A stretch of 64,000 nt of DNA, taken from positions 26,394,869 through 26,458,868 of the forward strand of contig CM023533.1 of assembly GCA_013350335.1 (NCBI GenBank), written 5' to 3'. Under the pieces are notes generated by a model, which saw only the letters and a list, made by a program, of their open reading frames with translations, did not search any database and was not told the DNA's origin. Origin of the DNA: Chimonanthus salicifolius (lineage: Eukaryota > Streptophyta > Magnoliopsida > Laurales > Calycanthaceae). Position 1 is the first letter of the stretch, and each line of letters opens with the position of its first letter. Made by a program: the position numbers and the translations under genes. This document shows, piece by piece, positions 62,447 to 64,000 of this stretch.

Positions 62447-63169
62447 GTAAGTATTTCCTTCCAGTGTAACAGTTCAATGCTTCAGTTTCCAACTTGAGAT
62501 CTCCCTGACTGCTTGAAAACTCTGGCATATAGACTGACTTCATTTCATGAGGATGAGAAGTTTTATATCTATACTCCTTTCATAGTGAAAATGATGAAAT
62601 GGTAACATGGATAACAAAAAGAAGACCATCTAGTGAGAACTAAGATTGATCAATGACAAAAGATAATATGGACAATGAAAATAGATAACCTGAGGTAAAC
62701 TTGATTTTGTCTTTACAAGTCGGCTAAGCAAGGCGTCAAATAAGCAGTGATCTTTTACAGAGAACTTGGTAATAAATTTCCAAAGCAGCAGTCGCAAATA
62801 TCCAAATGTCAACTACCATATACACAAACTTATTCAAGCCCCCGGCAAAGCAGTATAGGTTGTCAAATTGAGAGTGGTCCTCAAGCATGGATAGAGGGGT
62901 TCTGTTTCTTATTTTCAGTCATCGAATTGGCCAAACCTAATGACCATAAAGAAGATCTCTGCCCATAGAGAAGTGGTCCTATCTGGCATACACTCAAGTT
63001 CTAGATATGAATGCACCTGGGAAATTGACTATTTGAGCAGATCTTTGACAGTAATGATCATTATCATTGTCATTGTTATTATCGAAACCATTATTCTCAT
63101 CTATGTGGGTTTATTTTTATGTGTGAAAGATCACATTCTCTGTCACATCACAATCTAAAATATCTTTTC
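62447..63169. other. Kinase gene intron (presumed), no exon seen
   Basis: Follows the donor site GTAAGT at 62447. I searched all three forward frames by eye for the PEWMAPE activation-loop exon and found none, so the intron appears to continue past the LINE fragment to the window end. Confidence 0.4.
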
Positions 63170-63650
63170 TTATTACTTCAACCCAAGCCTCTTAAAGGTC
63201 CTCTCTTTTCCTACTACCTTGTACCTATAACCTTTATTAACTTTTTGTACTTCGGTTTTTTTTGGTCTTCCACACATATGGCCAAACCATCTTAGAAGAC
63301 ATTCCTTTTCTTTTCTTCTATAGGGACAACCTCTGGGTTTCCTCTAATACATGCATTTCTATGTAAGTATTACTTTAATGGTTCCCCACTCATCTATCTT
63401 GCCTCTTTGTTACCATAAAAGACATTGCTCAACTTTCAACTCCATACAACATCATGTTTTCTTATAGAATCACCCCTTCAATTGGTTTGGCACCCTTCTA
63501 TCGCACAACACTCCACTAGCTTTCCTAGATTTAGCTTACCCTACACTCATACTACCAGCTATAACCAACTTAGATTCTCCATTTGGTTCTACAATTGCAC
63601 CCAAATATCAAAATTTATCATACTGTTGCACCAAATCATTTCCAGTTTAA
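63170..63650 (-). mobile_element. RTE-type LINE 3' region, reverse orientation
   Basis: On the plus strand the blocks TACCTTGTACCT, TGGTCTTCCACACATATGG, CCAAACCATCTTAG and CTTCTATAGGGACAACC occur in the order I recall for the C-terminal coding and 3' end of plant RTE LINEs read backwards, and the later CACCCTTCTATCGCAC and CAAATATCAAAATTTATC blocks continue it. It lies downstream of the last kinase exon found, probably within the next intron. Confidence 0.55.
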
Positions 63651-64000
63651 TCTGTTGACCTTTCCTAGACAATGTTTGGATCTTTGACAACAATGAAATT
63701 GATGTGAAAATGATGTTTGAAACCCAGAACTGATCACCATACATGGGCATAAATCTTGAGAAGATTTGAACCAAGATCACATGATCTCAAGGTTTAGGCC
63801 ATAGCCTGCAAGAGCTGGCTTTAATTACATGTTGAGTGTATCTACATCAGGTTATCATGGGTAAATGTCTGTTGTCTAGTTTACTTTCGTATAAGAAAAT
63901 AAAAATAATTCTCTCTTGGTCATCCATGCATATTCTTTTGTAAGGAGTTCTAGTGAATAGAGAAACCAAATCCATCTAGGACTCTTAGATGAAGACAATT

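Overview
The window is nuclear DNA from a flowering plant. The genes have multi-exon plant structure with AT-rich introns, and there are plant-only families: type II DXS, a class I TCP factor, a TIFY-CCT-GATA factor, a P-class PPR protein and a Raf-like MAPKKK. Between and inside the genes lie plant-type transposon remains (MULE, hAT, SINE, LINE, LTR). The sequence does not fix the species; a non-grass angiosperm (eudicot or magnoliid) is my guess.

Layout. 1-4.5 kb is intergenic, with an old hAT-like element and a tRNA-derived SINE with a perfect target duplication. 4.69-9.95 kb (+) is a complete 10-exon DXS gene. 10-15 kb is gene-free, with a small MULE-type MITE and a LINE tail. 15.0-15.9 kb (-) is an intronless TCP gene. 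16.5-27.3 kb (-) holds a GATA factor of the ZIM-like (TIFY/CCT/GATA) type. Its introns contain a 1.7-kb palindromic MULE-like element, a solo LTR with a LINE inserted in it, and two LINE RNase H remnants. 27.5-37.4 kb is intergenic, with two hAT-type MITEs, a LINE 3' end and a short relative of the palindromic element. 37.4-40.3 kb (+) is a two-exon Costars/ABRACL gene. 41.8-43.7 kb is a third palindromic element; it ends 58 bp before the start codon of an intact single-exon PPR gene (43.77-45.44 kb, +). 45.4-54.6 kb is AT-rich and gene-poor. 54.6 kb to the window end (+) is a CTR1/EDR1-type Raf-like kinase gene. It has several reading-frame breaks and an altered HRD motif, so it is probably a pseudogene, and its 3' end lies outside the window.

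The genes are not an operon or cluster and have no common pathway: plastid isoprenoid synthesis (DXS), transcription (TCP, GATA), actin-related regulation (Costars), organellar RNA processing (PPR) and signalling (Raf-like kinase).

The most unusual feature is a family of at least three foldback elements at about 16.7, 35.1 and 41.8 kb. They have 8-9-bp target duplications, and their arms are packed with TTCGAA-centred palindromes. The two long members also carry three and four internal ~270-bp units, each an inverted repeat itself, so each long element is a palindrome made of palindromes.
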